From the NCBI GenBank assembly GCA_963971575.1, contig OZ020624.1, forward strand, positions 29,710,356 to 29,774,355: 64,000 nt of DNA. The letters are read 5' to 3'. This stretch comes from Liopterus haemorrhoidalis (Eukaryota; Arthropoda; Insecta; Coleoptera; Dytiscidae). The notes beneath the pieces were generated by a model. It ran no database searches. It was given only the letters and a program-made list of their open reading frames with translations, and was not told the origin of the DNA. Position numbers and translations under genes: made by a program. This document shows, one piece after another, positions 52,431-63,072 of the stretch. Every line of letters begins with the position of its first letter. Positions within the stretch are counted from its first letter, which is position 1.

Positions 52431-53150
52431 ACACTGGTCAACACAATTTTTGCTGACTTACATCTAAGACTTGTTTCTTACTAATTTGGTGCTGCTGAAT
52501 TCAAATATCGCATCAATTTTTGCGTATCACATCAGATTTTTGCTCTACAACAAATAATTATTTTCGGCCAAATAATGCTTCTATCGTTTAATTTTAGACA
52601 TCGATACTGTAATTGGTACAAATTTGGCGAACAATAAGGACTAAATAATTAGAAAATATTCTTAAAATTTTATTTATAGTGAAAGAAAGAAAATGACAGT
52701 TTTAATTACATTTTAATGCATTGGAGTGTTAAAATAAAAATACAAAATAATTTAAGGATTAAATGGTCATTTGTAAGATCTTCTGGAGTGCACCATTCCT
52801 TATAAGTCTCTTTTAATACTCCAACAGTAGTCAGCCATCATGTGAGTATCCCACCTTCCTTGATAACGTCTCTCCATATCTTTTAAATCCTGATGGAAAC
52901 GTTCACCCTGTTCATCACTAACATCTCCAAGATTGACAGGAAATTTGTCAAGATGTTTAAAAAATGAAGTTTGACCGTTGTAGAAAGGTCTATAACAAGT
53001 ACCTGCATGTAAGGCGTTTCTACGAAATATATTGGACAACAAGAACGAAGTTGAAATTAAAGTAGAATAAATAAAATAGAACAAAATTAGTTAAAAACAA
53101 GTATCAGATCTAAGTCAGCAAAAACAAAGTTTAAATTTGTTGACCAGTGT
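52431..53150 (-). mobile_element. TIR-bounded ERFHQ(D) element, copy B
   Basis: ACACTGGTCAACA at 52431-52443 and its exact inverse at 53138-53150 bound 720 bp. The inverted repeat goes on inside as TTTTTGCTGACTTA(C/G)ATCT and ACTTGTTT-like words on both sides, after a gap of about ten bases on the right, so the TIR totals about 60 bp. The interior holds only the C-terminal part of the ERFHQ(D) gene on the minus strand. Its ends match those of copy A (38089-39176). Outer flanks differ and no target duplication was certain. Confidence 0.8.
52767..53084 (-). pseudogene. ERFHQ(D)-family protein, C-terminal fragment
   Basis: Minus-strand reading: FFKHLDKFPVNLGDVSDEQG, ERFHQDLKDMERRYQGRWDT, HMMADYCWSIKRDL, a TAA stop (52800-52802), then GMVHSRRSYK to a TGA at 52767-52769. 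The family's best-known signature, SDEQGERFHQD with RYQGRW and MADYCW, is perfect here. The TAA interrupts a reading that otherwise matches the family's basic tail. The N-terminal two thirds are deleted; the first 50 codons of the open frame look unrelated. Confidence 0.85.
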
Positions 53151-53152
53151 TA

Positions 53153-54148
53153 TAGTTGTTCACTGTTGACTGTCACTAACAAGTCACATAGTAACGCAAG
53201 CAGTTCACAGCTTTAAATTTAGTTTGCTAATTTGCTAGACTGTGGAAATAGTGACTATTGAAATCTTTTTAATTGTTTGTACAATTTTATCACAAAATAT
53301 ACATTAAGGCTGAATTTACATATGATATGGTAAATTTTATATAGCCCCTTTAAATTTCCAGGAGGAATATATGCATAACAATGATTTTTTTTCCAGGATA
53401 AAAGCTTAAAATATTTCGGTAATATTAATTTTTGAATTTATAAAATTTTAGGATAACCACCGTATTGTGGTTCTGAAGTTAAAATTAGAAAAATACAGAA
53501 TTGTTGAACTTGAAAATTATTTACGAGATTTTTATTTTTAAACTTGTTAATAAATCTAAACTTTATAAAACAAAACTTTTAAAATATTTGATATTGATTA
53601 CCATTTGGTTTCTGAACCCACATTATCGGCATGCGAGTTATTTATTTAATTATGTGTCTTCATTATCATAACCATCAGTACCGCAGACGATAAACTTAAC
53701 ACCTGGTTCTCTTCAATGGCTGAACGATTTGGATATCGCTTCGTAGTCTTTAAATAATATGATTTTTTTTGTGTTTATTTTGTAATGTATTTCAATATAT
53801 CGGCGCCGAAGAATTCTTAACAGAATCCAAATCATAGTTTAAAGATAGTAAAAAAGATAGTTTTAAATGAGACATGAATTAAGAATTTACTAATTGAAAT
53901 GTTGGTTATTAAGTCTCGGCTAATCATTAACGATCTGACCGTGTTAAATTTAAATACTGTACATGACGAAGTACCCTGAATAGCAAATATTGCTTAAATA
54001 AAGAATTTGATATAGGTAAATAGTTATCAATTTAATTGGTCATTTGCGTCATCACTTCAATGACAAACATGGTGGGAAAAAAATTACTAAATCGATTGTT
54101 TTTTTGCATGTGAATTATAGACTAATATTGCTCTTCACTCTTTTATTT
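53153..54148. other. non-coding AT-rich interval
   Basis: No gene or repeat end recognised. Confidence 0.4.
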
Positions 54149-54154
54149 TACTAA

Positions 54155-54413
54155 GGCCCGGTCTTTCCACCTTCAGTTAAACTTCCAGGTAACTATCTGA
54201 CAGATAAGGTTATTTGTAACTTCATCTGCTGAATAAATGTCAATATCAGTCAGTGAATTCAATACGTCAGTCTCATTATCCGTTAGATAACTATCCGATA
54301 GATACATTTGTATAGAAAGAAGGGATGACATTTACTCAGCAGATGAAGTTACAAATAACCTTATCTGTCAGATAGTTACCTGGAATTTTATCTGAAGGTG
54401 GAAAAATCGGGCC
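54155..54413. mobile_element. foldback MITE with 88-bp arms, TAA target (Harbinger-type)
   Basis: The left arm 54155-54242 and the right arm 54326-54413 are inverted copies with only a handful of mismatches, for example CCAGGTAACTATCTGACAGA in both. Outer ends read GGCCCG. TAA flanks both sides (54152-54154, 54414-54416), the 3-bp duplication of PIF/Harbinger elements. An 83-bp spacer separates the arms. No coding sequence. Confidence 0.9.
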
Positions 54414-54499
54414 TAAAACATACCTTTTGAAATCATATTTAATTTGTGTTCGATAATCATTTTGAAGATTTAAATTTTAAAAGTGTGAACTTTGATCTC

Positions 54500-55225
54500 G
54501 AAGGCTCTATAAAGGAATAATTTTTATGAGATGTTAAAACCGGGGCAGAGTGTTAATACTTACCTCTACTGTGAATTGGATCAACTGAATCAGAACTTGA
54601 CCAGAAATCGGCCAGAAATTGTGAATAGAAGAGGAGTTATTCTTCAAGGCCACAATGCATGACCCAATTCATCAAAAAAAATTTTTTTAAATCCGAGATC
54701 TCCGATCTGGAAGGCCAGGAATAATTTATTATGAGATGTTAAAACCGGGGAAAAATGTTAATTCTGATCTCTTCTGTGAACAGTTGGATCGACTGAATCA
54801 GAACTTGACCAGAAATCGGCCAGAAATTGTGAATAGAAGAGGAGTTATTCTTCAATGCGACAATGCCTAACCTCATACATCAAAAAAAAAAAAAAAAAAT
54901 CTGTGTTTGATTGGGAGGTTCTAATACATCCACCCAACTCACCAGACATTTCACCCTGTGACTATCACTTATTTCGTCGGTGGAACACTTTTTAAGAAAC
55001 AAGACACTTAGAAATATTAACCATGTTTAAATTAGCCTTGAACAATTTTTTCCTTAAAAAAATCAGGAATTTTATAAATCGAGAATATTTTCTCTTCCTG
55101 ATAAATGGCAGAGTGTTATAAATCACAATGGTAACTAATTTACTCAATAAAGTACATTTTTTTCTCTCGATTTGTTTCTATTTTAATAATACAAAATAAA
55201 CGAAAAAACTTTCCGATACACCTAA
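54500..55225 (+). pseudogene. mariner C-terminal part with an internal tandem duplication
   Basis: The segment YEMLKPG, then LDQLNQNLTRNRPEIVNRRG and VILQ occurs twice, at about 54505-54660 and 54725-54875. The first copy has QGHNA and the second QCDNA at the catalytic D2 motif. After a poly-A run (54884-54900) the reading continues with HPTHQTFHP-type decayed D3 sequence, and the C-terminus resembles FxxLPDKWQxVIxxNGxY. The right end is the inverse of TTAGGTGTATCGGAAAGTTT (55206-55225), followed by TA. The DNA-binding half is absent. Confidence 0.83.
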
Positions 55226-55329
55226 TATTTTGTTTTCGATCTCTACATTATGCCTAGCTTTACAGTTAGTCCTATTAGTGTGAATATTAAAAAAAGGCCA
55301 TTCTCATTATAGTCTACAGTTTAAGTTTG

Positions 55330-55485
55330 ATTTAGTATTAGTTATTATTTTATTAATTTTAATATTATTTTGTTAAGTTCTATTTACGTATGTCATCTTT
55401 TGTTTTACACCGATGTATGTACTCTACAAGCCTTTGGCTTCTGCCTTTTGGACTTAATAAATTACAATAATAACAATGAACTGAA
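55330..55485 (+). mobile_element. LINE 3' UTR with (AAT)n-type tail
   Basis: TGTACTCTACAAGCCTTTGG followed by CTTCTGCCTTTTGGACTTAA and TAAATTACAATAATAACAAT has the form of CR1/jockey-group LINE 3' ends: a short hairpin-forming repeat (GCCTTTGGCTTCTGCC) and a simple AAT-like tail. No coding part is attached, so this is a very short 5'-truncated copy. Confidence 0.5.
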
Positions 55486-55489
55486 ATGT

Positions 55490-56250
55490 TAATGACTTTT
55501 ATGAATTTTCTTTTCTTTTTAAGTTTAATAAAAAACAATCATTAAAGAAATCATGTAAAATACTTGTTCAGAAAGCTTTTACATCGTTTGTCTTACGCCT
55601 TATGTCAGGGAAAAATATGTTCACCAAGGACGTATATAAAATATTAATATAATGTTTTTGATGTTTGGAGGATATTGTAAAATCTTTGATAATATAATTT
55701 TGAGATTTTATAGATATTTTGTTTCAATTTCTTCCAAGTCAGTTACTTTCATAACAAGCGAGTATGAAATTTCAAGAAACATAAGAGAAAATTTAAAATA
55801 TATAAAAAATAAAACAGAAGGTCCAGGATATACTTTATAGATATGTTACTAAAAGGAACTTATAATGAAATAAAGTTTGTGGAATATTAAGATTCCGTTC
55901 AAATGAAAAAAGTCTGACAATTCAGCAGCATCCAGTTTAATTTGTTGTTAATATTTTCTCTAGTGGCATTCCAACATTAAAATTGCCATTCCATCGTTTC
56001 AAATTTTTATTCTATAATACTTGTAGTCCCTCCTTCGCAAGATTATTGTCGAACTTTAACGACAATTTTATTGTAATCTAGTTTGAGACATATTGACAAG
56101 TTTTTTATATGAAATAATTTGGACCCTTGTTGCTGAAGTATCTGAAATTTTTATCCGGATACATTATTAATTTTTGCGTACCCAATAAGCTTTTTCGGAT
56201 AATGCAGGAAATATGTAGAGATTTTGCCAGTAGAGTAGTCCATAAAAGTA
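55490..56250. other. non-coding AT-rich interval
   Basis: No gene; short open frames have no signatures. Confidence 0.4.
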
Positions 56251-56254
56251 AGAG

Positions 56255-57260
56255 CCAATAACCAAATCCCAATACCGGTGTCAAACAGGGTTCCGTGCTA
56301 TCACCTCTCTTATTTCTGCTTGGAACTGATGCAGTTTTGCAAGCTGTTAATAATTGCAATCGTGGACTACAATAGGGAATTGTCGTTCGACTGGATGACC
56401 TCGATTACGTGGACGATATATATCTTATTGCTCTTTCCACGACGCACCAGAAAAATTTAATACATTATGCACCGTTGCAAACAAAATTGGGTTAAACAAC
56501 AATATCGGGAAAATTAATAGATGAGAGTATATACCACCAGTAATCAATCCCTCCAATTAAATGACACAAATCAATCGAGTAGATGAATTCTGCTACTTAG
56601 GGAGTATAGTAACCGAAAATGGGAGAACTGATTCTGACAAAATTGCCAGAATGCTTAAGGTAAAGATTTGCCTTTAGTTTGCTCAACAACTCTGGCGTAA
56701 GACTATTATCTTTCGACTCAACCTCGCATTGTTAACAGCAATGTAAAATCAACCCGTTTGTGCGTATGTGAATGACTTGGCGACTTATAGAAATGATGAC
56801 TAGCAAATTACAAACATTTATTAATAAATGATTGCGAATTATAGTTGGCATTCACCGGCCAGATACTATCACTAATAAAGACCTATGGCAGCTCACAAAA
56901 CAAACAGTGTTCCGACACGAAATCAAGAAGCGTAAATAGAATTGGATTGGTCATATTCTTAGGCGAGAACCGGACACTACAAACAAGCCTTGAACTGCAA
57001 CCCAAAATGTAAAAGACGTGTTCGAAAATCCAAATAAACTTGGCGACGGTCAATAGAGAAGGAGGGGAATGCGTATAGGAAAACTAAAACCACGAACTGT
57101 ACCGGATAGAAGCACTTTGCGAAAAAGTAGGCAATCACAGGCCAGATACCATCACTAATAAAGACCATTTACAGCTCACAGCACAAAAATCCGACAAGAA
57201 TTCAGGAAGCGCAAATGTAAAACAAGCTTTGGATTGGAACCCGCAGAACAAAAGGCGCCT
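56255..57260 (+). pseudogene. RTE-type LINE reverse transcriptase, heavily decayed, partly duplicated
   Basis: GVKQGSVLSPLLFLLGTDAV, LDDLDYVDDIYLIALS (active site YVDD), then in shifted frames EFCYLGSIVTENGRTDSDKI and ARMLK, followed by decayed thumb and connection blocks and the NWIGHILRREPDTTNK block in the C-terminal region. These are RTE-clade signatures. From 57127 a diverged copy of 56848-57000 recurs (GGCCAGATACCATCACTAAT, AAAGACC, then CAGCTCACA), so the C-terminal part is duplicated in tandem. Every few codons a stop or shift is found. Confidence 0.83.
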
Positions 57261-57264
57261 TGTG

Positions 57265-57925
57265 ACCTAATCTTATTGTATTGCATTTTGTCGAGTCTGT
57301 CTTGTCTAAAATGTATTTTTGTGTCAGCGGAGTGTGTCCGACTCTTAGTCTTTATGTATCTTCCTTGCTGTTTGTCAGTGTATGTCTCTTTTTATATCGC
57401 TTTTAACTCTCCGTAGTTCGTTGTTGTTGGTCTCTTACTAGTATTTGATTAATTTTCTACGTCTTCACGTCTACAACAGAGATTTACGATGAGATTTGAC
57501 TTATTTCTACGGCATTTTTTGTGAAATCACCTAATCATTCGTTGCCAGGAATGTCAGTGTGACGGGATCCAGAAAATTACTAGGCCTTTATCTGCTTGGA
57601 TGCTTTTATGTATTTTATCTGGTGTGTTTGTCTAAAATGTATTTATTTAGTTATTCAGTGTGTCCTATTCTTATTATTACTGTATATTATTTTCTGTCTG
57701 TTAGTGTATGCCACTTTGTTATGTCGCTTTTAATTCTCCGTAGTTTGTTGTTCTCTTACCACTAATCATGCTAGTCTTTGCATATTGTTCTACTGAGTTT
57801 TCACGTCTTAAGCAGGGATCTTAATTGAGATTTGATTTGTTTGTATGACATTTTTGAGGTTTCATCTACTCATTTGTTGCCACGAAAACCACAGTGTGGC
57901 GGGATCCAGAAAATTACTAGGTACC
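57265..57925. repeat. two-copy tandem duplication, about 335-bp unit
   Basis: TGTCGCTTTTAATTCTCCGT-like sequence occurs near 57390 and 57718, and CGGGATCCAGAAAATTACTA near 57562 and 57899, so spacings are 328 and 337 bp. Most of the intervening text also matches with indels (GTCTAAAATGTATTT, TTTTCACGTCTTAAGCAGGG). Open frames here are not convincing genes. Confidence 0.82.
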
Positions 57926-58336
57926 TGCTTGGGTAATTTTATGTAAATTGTATTGAATGTTTTGCACATATTTTTTGTATATATTTGCTGGAGGCTATCC
58001 ACCGTACTTATGGAGTCTGTAATTTTTATTAGTTTCTTCCTTTTTTGATTGTTGAATATTAATTCAGTGGCCTGCAGAATACTATACATTTCAGTATTAA
58101 AAACATTAATTACTAGAGTTGGTGCTAGTGCCATGTTGTTCTTCCCGTAACAATTGCTGCCCCAGTTTCGGAACTTATTTTTCAACCTTTGTTGCTTGCC
58201 ACATAGTCCTGAAAGTGTAGTATTATTTCTAGAAACCTCTTCTAGTAGAAAATCGGGCTAGTATTCTCTTTGGCCAGTTGGCTACCGTATTATCTACCGG
58301 ACTTTCAGGGGTTTTTCCATTCGATACGATCTTACT

Positions 58337-59450
58337 ATAATAATAATAATAAATCTCTTTATTGGCAAGGTTCAGTTTGCACTGCTCTACCACCTAACCT
58401 TAAAGTTATTTTACAATTGAGTACATACAGTGTTTTATGTTAACAAATAATATCATAGTTTACTAAGTACAATATGCAGTCTAATTGAACACGGATCGAT
58501 CCATTAAGCTCACATTGGGACCATTTTCTGGCGGAGTCGCTTTTTGAATTGGACAATTTTAAGAGACTTAAGATTTTTCGGAATGGACTTGTATATCCTG
58601 GCATCGTTGTACGAAAATGATTTTTTGAATAAGGTTGTTCGGTGTTTGGGAATATGTATCAAGTGAGAGTTCTTAGTATTTTTACTGTTAATTTGAGATC
58701 TTTTAATGATTTTTTCGACTAAATAGCTAGGTTCGTTTGTGCTTAATATTTTGTGAATGAAACATGCGTAATGCAAGTGTCTTCTTTCAGACATGTTTAA
58801 CCATCCTAACTTCTTCAGGTGTTGGGAAGTAGGTTCCCTTTTCTTTAGTCCTAATATGAAACGTACACAGTAATTTTGCACTTTCTGAATTCGCCTCGAA
58901 TCGAAATACGACGGGGAAGGTCCGTAAATCGTGTCACAGTAATTAAAGATCGATAGGACGAGACTGTCACATAGTATTTGTTTGTGTTTTTTGGTTAGCA
59001 CGAAACGGTTCATAAATAGTTTTCTTAGTGCAAGAAAGGCACGCTTCATTAACAAACTTATATATTCTTTGAATTTTAGTTCGGTATCTAGTATAATACC
59101 TAAATTTTTACATGAATTCGTTAGTTGCAACTTGGAGTGATTGATATATATATTGAAATTCGGGACTAAATTTCTTTTCAAGTATTTGTTACCATACAGC
59201 ATGATGTGTGATTTTGACTCATTAATTGTAAGGCCATGATCGGAAGAATACTTACATAGTGCATTAATTTTATTTTGAAAGAAAGATAATGCTTCATTAA
59301 ATTTTTCTGGTGAAAACGAGAGGTATAATTGAGTATCGTCAATCCACTTCAGTTTCAAATTCTTAGCAACTCTCTTATGTCGAACTAGTTGAGGGTTTTC
59401 TCCTAGTTCTATTGGTATACCTGGGCAAGAATTACTGTATTTATTATTGT
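58337..59450 (-). mobile_element. 5'-truncated LINE with (TTA)n tail
   Basis: On the minus strand the RT coding region (59358-58510) is followed by a 3' UTR with AAGGTTAGGTGGTAGAGCAG and a terminal TTATTATTATTATTA run (58337-58352). Simple trinucleotide tails of this form mark CR1-group LINE 3' ends. Sequence upstream of the RT is not recognisable beyond about 59440. Confidence 0.83.
58510..59440 (-). pseudogene. CR1-like LINE reverse transcriptase, YADD to C-terminus, long open frame
   Basis: The 282-codon frame begins at 59358 with MKLKWIDDTQLYLSFSP, where CR1-type elements have YADDTQLYLSF. It continues ALCKYSSDHGLTINESKSHI, SCKNLGIILDTELKFKEYIS, SIFNYCDTIYGPSP, RRIQKVQNYCVRFILGLKKR, HLKKLGWLNMSERRHLHYAC and HRTTLFKKSFSYNDARIYKS to a stop at 58510. 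YADD reads WIDD, so the first catalytic D position is changed. The frame stays open upstream (GIPIELGENPQLVRHKRVAK), where an RT would not normally read this way, suggesting a 5' junction near 59370. No stops within 282 codons suggests a fairly recent copy. Confidence 0.88.
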
Positions 59451-59454
59451 CGTC

Positions 59455-60060
59455 AGCTGACGCGCATCGTAAAACCGTGCGGCTGCTTCTTGTTTATTGT
59501 GCTAAGTTGTGTATTGGCGCTGTTATACATAGAATGATAAATGATTCAACATTGTCATTTGGTGTATATTTATAATTTTCTATGGGTTTTTAGTTAATGA
59601 ATGAAAGGCGTTCATGAGCAAACTACAATGTGCACGGTACTGATATTAATGCCTGGTGACCTGAATGTTTTAATGAGAATTTGTAATATATAACGAGATA
59701 TAAAATCAATAAACGCTCGAGGAAGCGACAAATTATCAAAATTAATAAGAATAAAACTTGTAAAACCGTTTTTATCGTTGTATAAATTTTCAAATATTTC
59801 ATACAAAGAGAATATTTAATTATTAAATTTACTGGAATTTCATAAATTTATTATTTATAAACTGACATATATGGTAAATTCGACAAAATAAAAAACACGT
59901 CACAAAAAATTGATTGAGTGTTGCAAATTTATTTTAATAAAATTAATCATTGTTAAATAACACTGGGGTGAGTGTGAAATTTTAACCAAAAACCTATAAA
60001 ATGTATCAACAAAGAGTTAAAAATAATATCTAAAATTTTAAACACTTAAAAAATACCTAA
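59455..60060. other. non-coding interval
   Basis: No gene recognised. Confidence 0.4.
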
Positions 60061-60064
60061 TATC

Positions 60065-60152
60065 TGAAATTATTTTGCATAGGTCTAGTATTAATGCGGA
60101 CAACATTGACGTTTGCCATTGCTGATAGTACTAGGCTAGAATAGTAGAATAT
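60065..60152. repeat. dispersed repeat, inverted copy of 10053-10160
   Basis: See the partner: GACGTTTGCCATTGCTGATA and GTACTAGGCTAGAATAGTA match it on the opposite strand. The copy ends exactly at the TA where the mariner at 60154 inserted. Confidence 0.7.
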
Positions 60153-60153
60153 A

Positions 60154-60985
60154 TTAGGTCGTCAAGGATGAAATTTTTAGAAAAAAGACAAAGTTGGTTG
60201 ATAACAAATATAAGGAATTATTTTATTCATCAAAGTATGCACCCACATTGTCAATACACTTTTGCCATTTAAGCAGCAGGTTGTTCAGGCCAGTGGAATA
60301 AAACCCAGGTGGACGAGTGTCCATAAATTCTTGGAAGGCCAGTTTGACAGCATTATGGGAATTAAACTGTTTTCTTATTAAAAAGTTGTCCAAATTGCGG
60401 AAGAAGTGGTAGTCAGTGGAGGCTAGGTCTGTTGATGGAGGATGATGAAGTTTCAACTCCAATTCCTGTAGTTTTGCCACAGTCATATGTGCAGTGTGTG
60501 GTCTAGCGTTATCATGCAATAAGATTCAATTATGGTGTTGGGTGAAATATGTTTGGGAGCTCGCACAGAGTTAGTGGTGATTTATGCTGGAGCGTTAACT
60601 GAAGATAGCGTTATGGTGGAGCGGTAACTGAAGAAGTTCCAGCTCCAATTCCTGTAGTTTTGCCACTGTCATTTGTTCAATGCGTAGTCTAGCGTTATCA
60701 TGCAATAAGATAGGAGTCGATCTGTTGACCAATCTAGGCTGTTGACCAGTCGATCTGTTGTTAGTCTGCTGACCAATTAAGTTTTTGTATCATTTCGTCC
60801 AATGGGTTGCAATATATTTCTGCTGTGATCGATGAACCAAGTTTTTGTTTTTTGTTTGGTTTTTAAGTTACCTGTACGAAATTTGGCCAATTGATATTGT
60901 CTGCTGCGTAATAACACCAGAGCCAAATACAGTATTCGCGCGATCTGCGATGTCGTAGTTCCACGTAAGAAGTGATATTTCATTT
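60154..60985 (-). pseudogene. mariner C-terminal fragment with TIR, internally rearranged
   Basis: The left TIR TTAGGTCGTCAAGGATGAAA (60154-60173) follows TA and matches the right end of 47690-48090. The minus-strand frame from 60519 reads MHDNARPHTAHMTVAKLQEL, ELKLHHPPSTDLASTDYHFF, RNLDNFLIRKQF, AVKLAFQEFMDTRPPGFYST and LLKWQKCIDNVGAYFDE to a stop, so both late catalytic aspartates (HDNA, TDYHFF) are kept. A second, partial copy of the HDNA region (LLHDNARLRIEQMTVAKLQE) lies at 60635-60745, separated by about 100 bp containing an approximate tandem repeat (GGAGCG(T/G)TAACTGAAG). Sequence at 60777-60983 is an open frame I cannot match. Confidence 0.82.
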
Positions 60986-60989
60986 TATA

Positions 60990-61858
60990 TTCTCCTAAGC
61001 TTAACAGTTCGTCTCTTTGACTTCATTTAATAAATTCATCATGACGAACTAGAGAAATAAAAAAAATCAGCCATGCAAATTTTCTCTAGTAATTCAGGGT
61101 TACATTATGCAACTAAGTTAACGGATTCATCAATATTCAATTGAATTTTCTTTAACCAATGTACATAACAATATTCTTCTGGACTGCTCTTGCAAATTTA
61201 ACTATTTCTCAAGAGATGAAAATAGATTTTAAAGCAAAAAAAAATAAAGCAGTTAAAACAGAAGATAGTAGATGATTCGACATATATTGAGGTTGAATAT
61301 TACTTCCACCTCTACAAAGTTTTTTCTTATTCTCCTTAAAAGAAAGTTTAAATTCTTAATCCATTTTTACACTTTTAATCTTGAATATAATTAATTTTAT
61401 TCTCTGTTAATTGTAACCTGCATTTTCTTAAATGCGATTCACAATGTAGAATTCAATTATAATAATACTTATTAACTTTTTTCAAATAATCCGTTGCAAT
61501 GTTTGACGTAAACTGCTCCTTTCTTAGGATTCCTTTATTAATTACATTTTTTTCTATCTCTCCGTTGAGTTTTTGCGACGAGGATTAGAGTTTCTTTTTA
61601 CCGACTATACGTTAGGTTTTTGTCGACGTATTTCGACTTCTTTTGTTTTGTTAAAAAATGATCGAGCTGTCTTGAAAAATGACAAAACATAAGGAACGAA
61701 GAGAAATTTAATAGAGGTGTGTGTGCCAAATAACTGGAAGGATAAAAATAACCGCTTAAAAAAGGATTAAAAAATTAAAAATAATGTTACGTGATAGCAA
61801 TAAAGTATAAAATTTTTGTTGTGATTTTATTTATTTGTTAATATATCTTAATAAAACA
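60990..61858. other. non-coding AT-rich interval
   Basis: No gene or repeat end recognised. Confidence 0.4.
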
Positions 61859-62125
61859 CTAACAGGGCTATTCAGAAACACAAAATAAACAGTGTTTAAA
61901 TTGAATACTGACTAAATTCAGTGTTTAATTTTTTTTTTTTTTTCTTATTCAAAGACAATTTTTACTGTTTAATTTTTAAACACTGCTTATATTAGTTACA
62001 GTAGTTGATTTTGTCTATTCAGAGACAACATTTAATTCTAGTTAACGTAGTTAAGTTACGATTTAATCAACATTTTTTAAACAACGTATGTGGGTAGTTA
62101 AATTTGTGTATTAAGATTATTATCT

Positions 62126-62580
62126 ACGTGAGATTTCTAAATGATCCAGTAGAAGAATATTTAGAAGATATTGAAGAAGTGAAGGATATAAATGAGTTTG
62201 TGTGTACAAATTTTGTCAGAATTTAAATGGACATGGAAAATCCCTATGATAATTATAGCGATAAATTTTTTGAAAAATATCATTTTTCTAAACAGGTTAC
62301 TTTATACACCACCTTGTTGAAAATTAAATTAATCATGTGACATATAAGGGACGGCGGACAGATTCAAAGTTTCAATTATTATCCGAATTAAGATACTTCG
62401 GTAGGGGACATTCAGGACGTTTTAGTTGCGTTGGTTCTAAAAAAGATGCTTTTATAAAATTGCATCAAGAAAAAGAAATGGGAAATTTTTATAATATGGC
62501 AGGGTGTCCCATCTATTATTGGAGCAATAAGTGGCACCCATATTAAAATTATGAAACCACCGAGATTTATAGTAGGTATA
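62126..62580 (+). pseudogene. Harbinger transposase N-terminal half, catalytic D changed
   Basis: YVRFLNDPVEEYLEDIEEVK, a stop, NPYDNYSDKFFEKYHFSKQV and, after shifts, GRRTDSKFQLLSELRYFGRG, HSG and FYNMAGCPSIIGAISGTHIKI-type sequence (the last split over two frames). In active Harbinger nucleases GAI(D/R)xTHI contains the first catalytic D; here the codon is AGT (serine). The downstream D and E region is missing, presumably deleted, before the MITE. Confidence 0.8.
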
Positions 62581-62683
62581 ATTTCAATTTAATTCAAAAA
62601 AAAAAAAAAATTAAATCGGTCTAGCCGTTCTCGAGAAAATAATTTTTAAATTACATATACAATACCTCTTAAAAATCTACATA

Positions 62684-63072
62684 CCGGGTGAATTATTTAA
62701 GGAGCAACATAGATGTTTCACATATAATGTTAATGAAGTGAGTTATTTCAAAAGCAACATAGCCATAAAACAAATGCTTATCGTATCCATAGAAAAGACA
62801 AAATATTATTTTTTAAAATATTTTTTGGACTTAGCTAAGGACATGTAAATATAAACAAACTAATAAAAACTCATTTATTGTTTCTAATTTACTATTTTTT
62901 AGCCGTCTAGGATCTTTATCATGTCAAATAACTATTGTATCCAATCACCATTGCATAATCTGTTACCATGGATATGAGCTTGCTTTCATAATTTGCTATG
63001 TTGCAAATGAAATAACTCACTTCATTAACATTATATGTGAAACATGTACATATGTAGCTCCTATTCGCCCGG
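62684..63072. mobile_element. 389-bp MITE (TA target) nested in the Harbinger element
   Basis: Both ends read inward CCGGG(T/C)GAAT, and after a length difference share GTTTCACATATAATGTTAAT and GAAGTGAGTTATTTCA, so the imperfect TIR is about 75 bp. TA flanks both sides (62682-62683, 63073-63074). Its centre is AT-rich without coding capacity. Confidence 0.85.

Noticed and set aside
57862..58185. 107-codon minus frame near the CR1-like LINE
   Set aside because: It overlaps the ~335-bp tandem duplication and shows no domain signature.
60777..60983. 68-codon minus frame as the N-terminus of the mariner at 60154
   Set aside because: I could not match it to the mariner DNA-binding domain; its link to the element is only positional.
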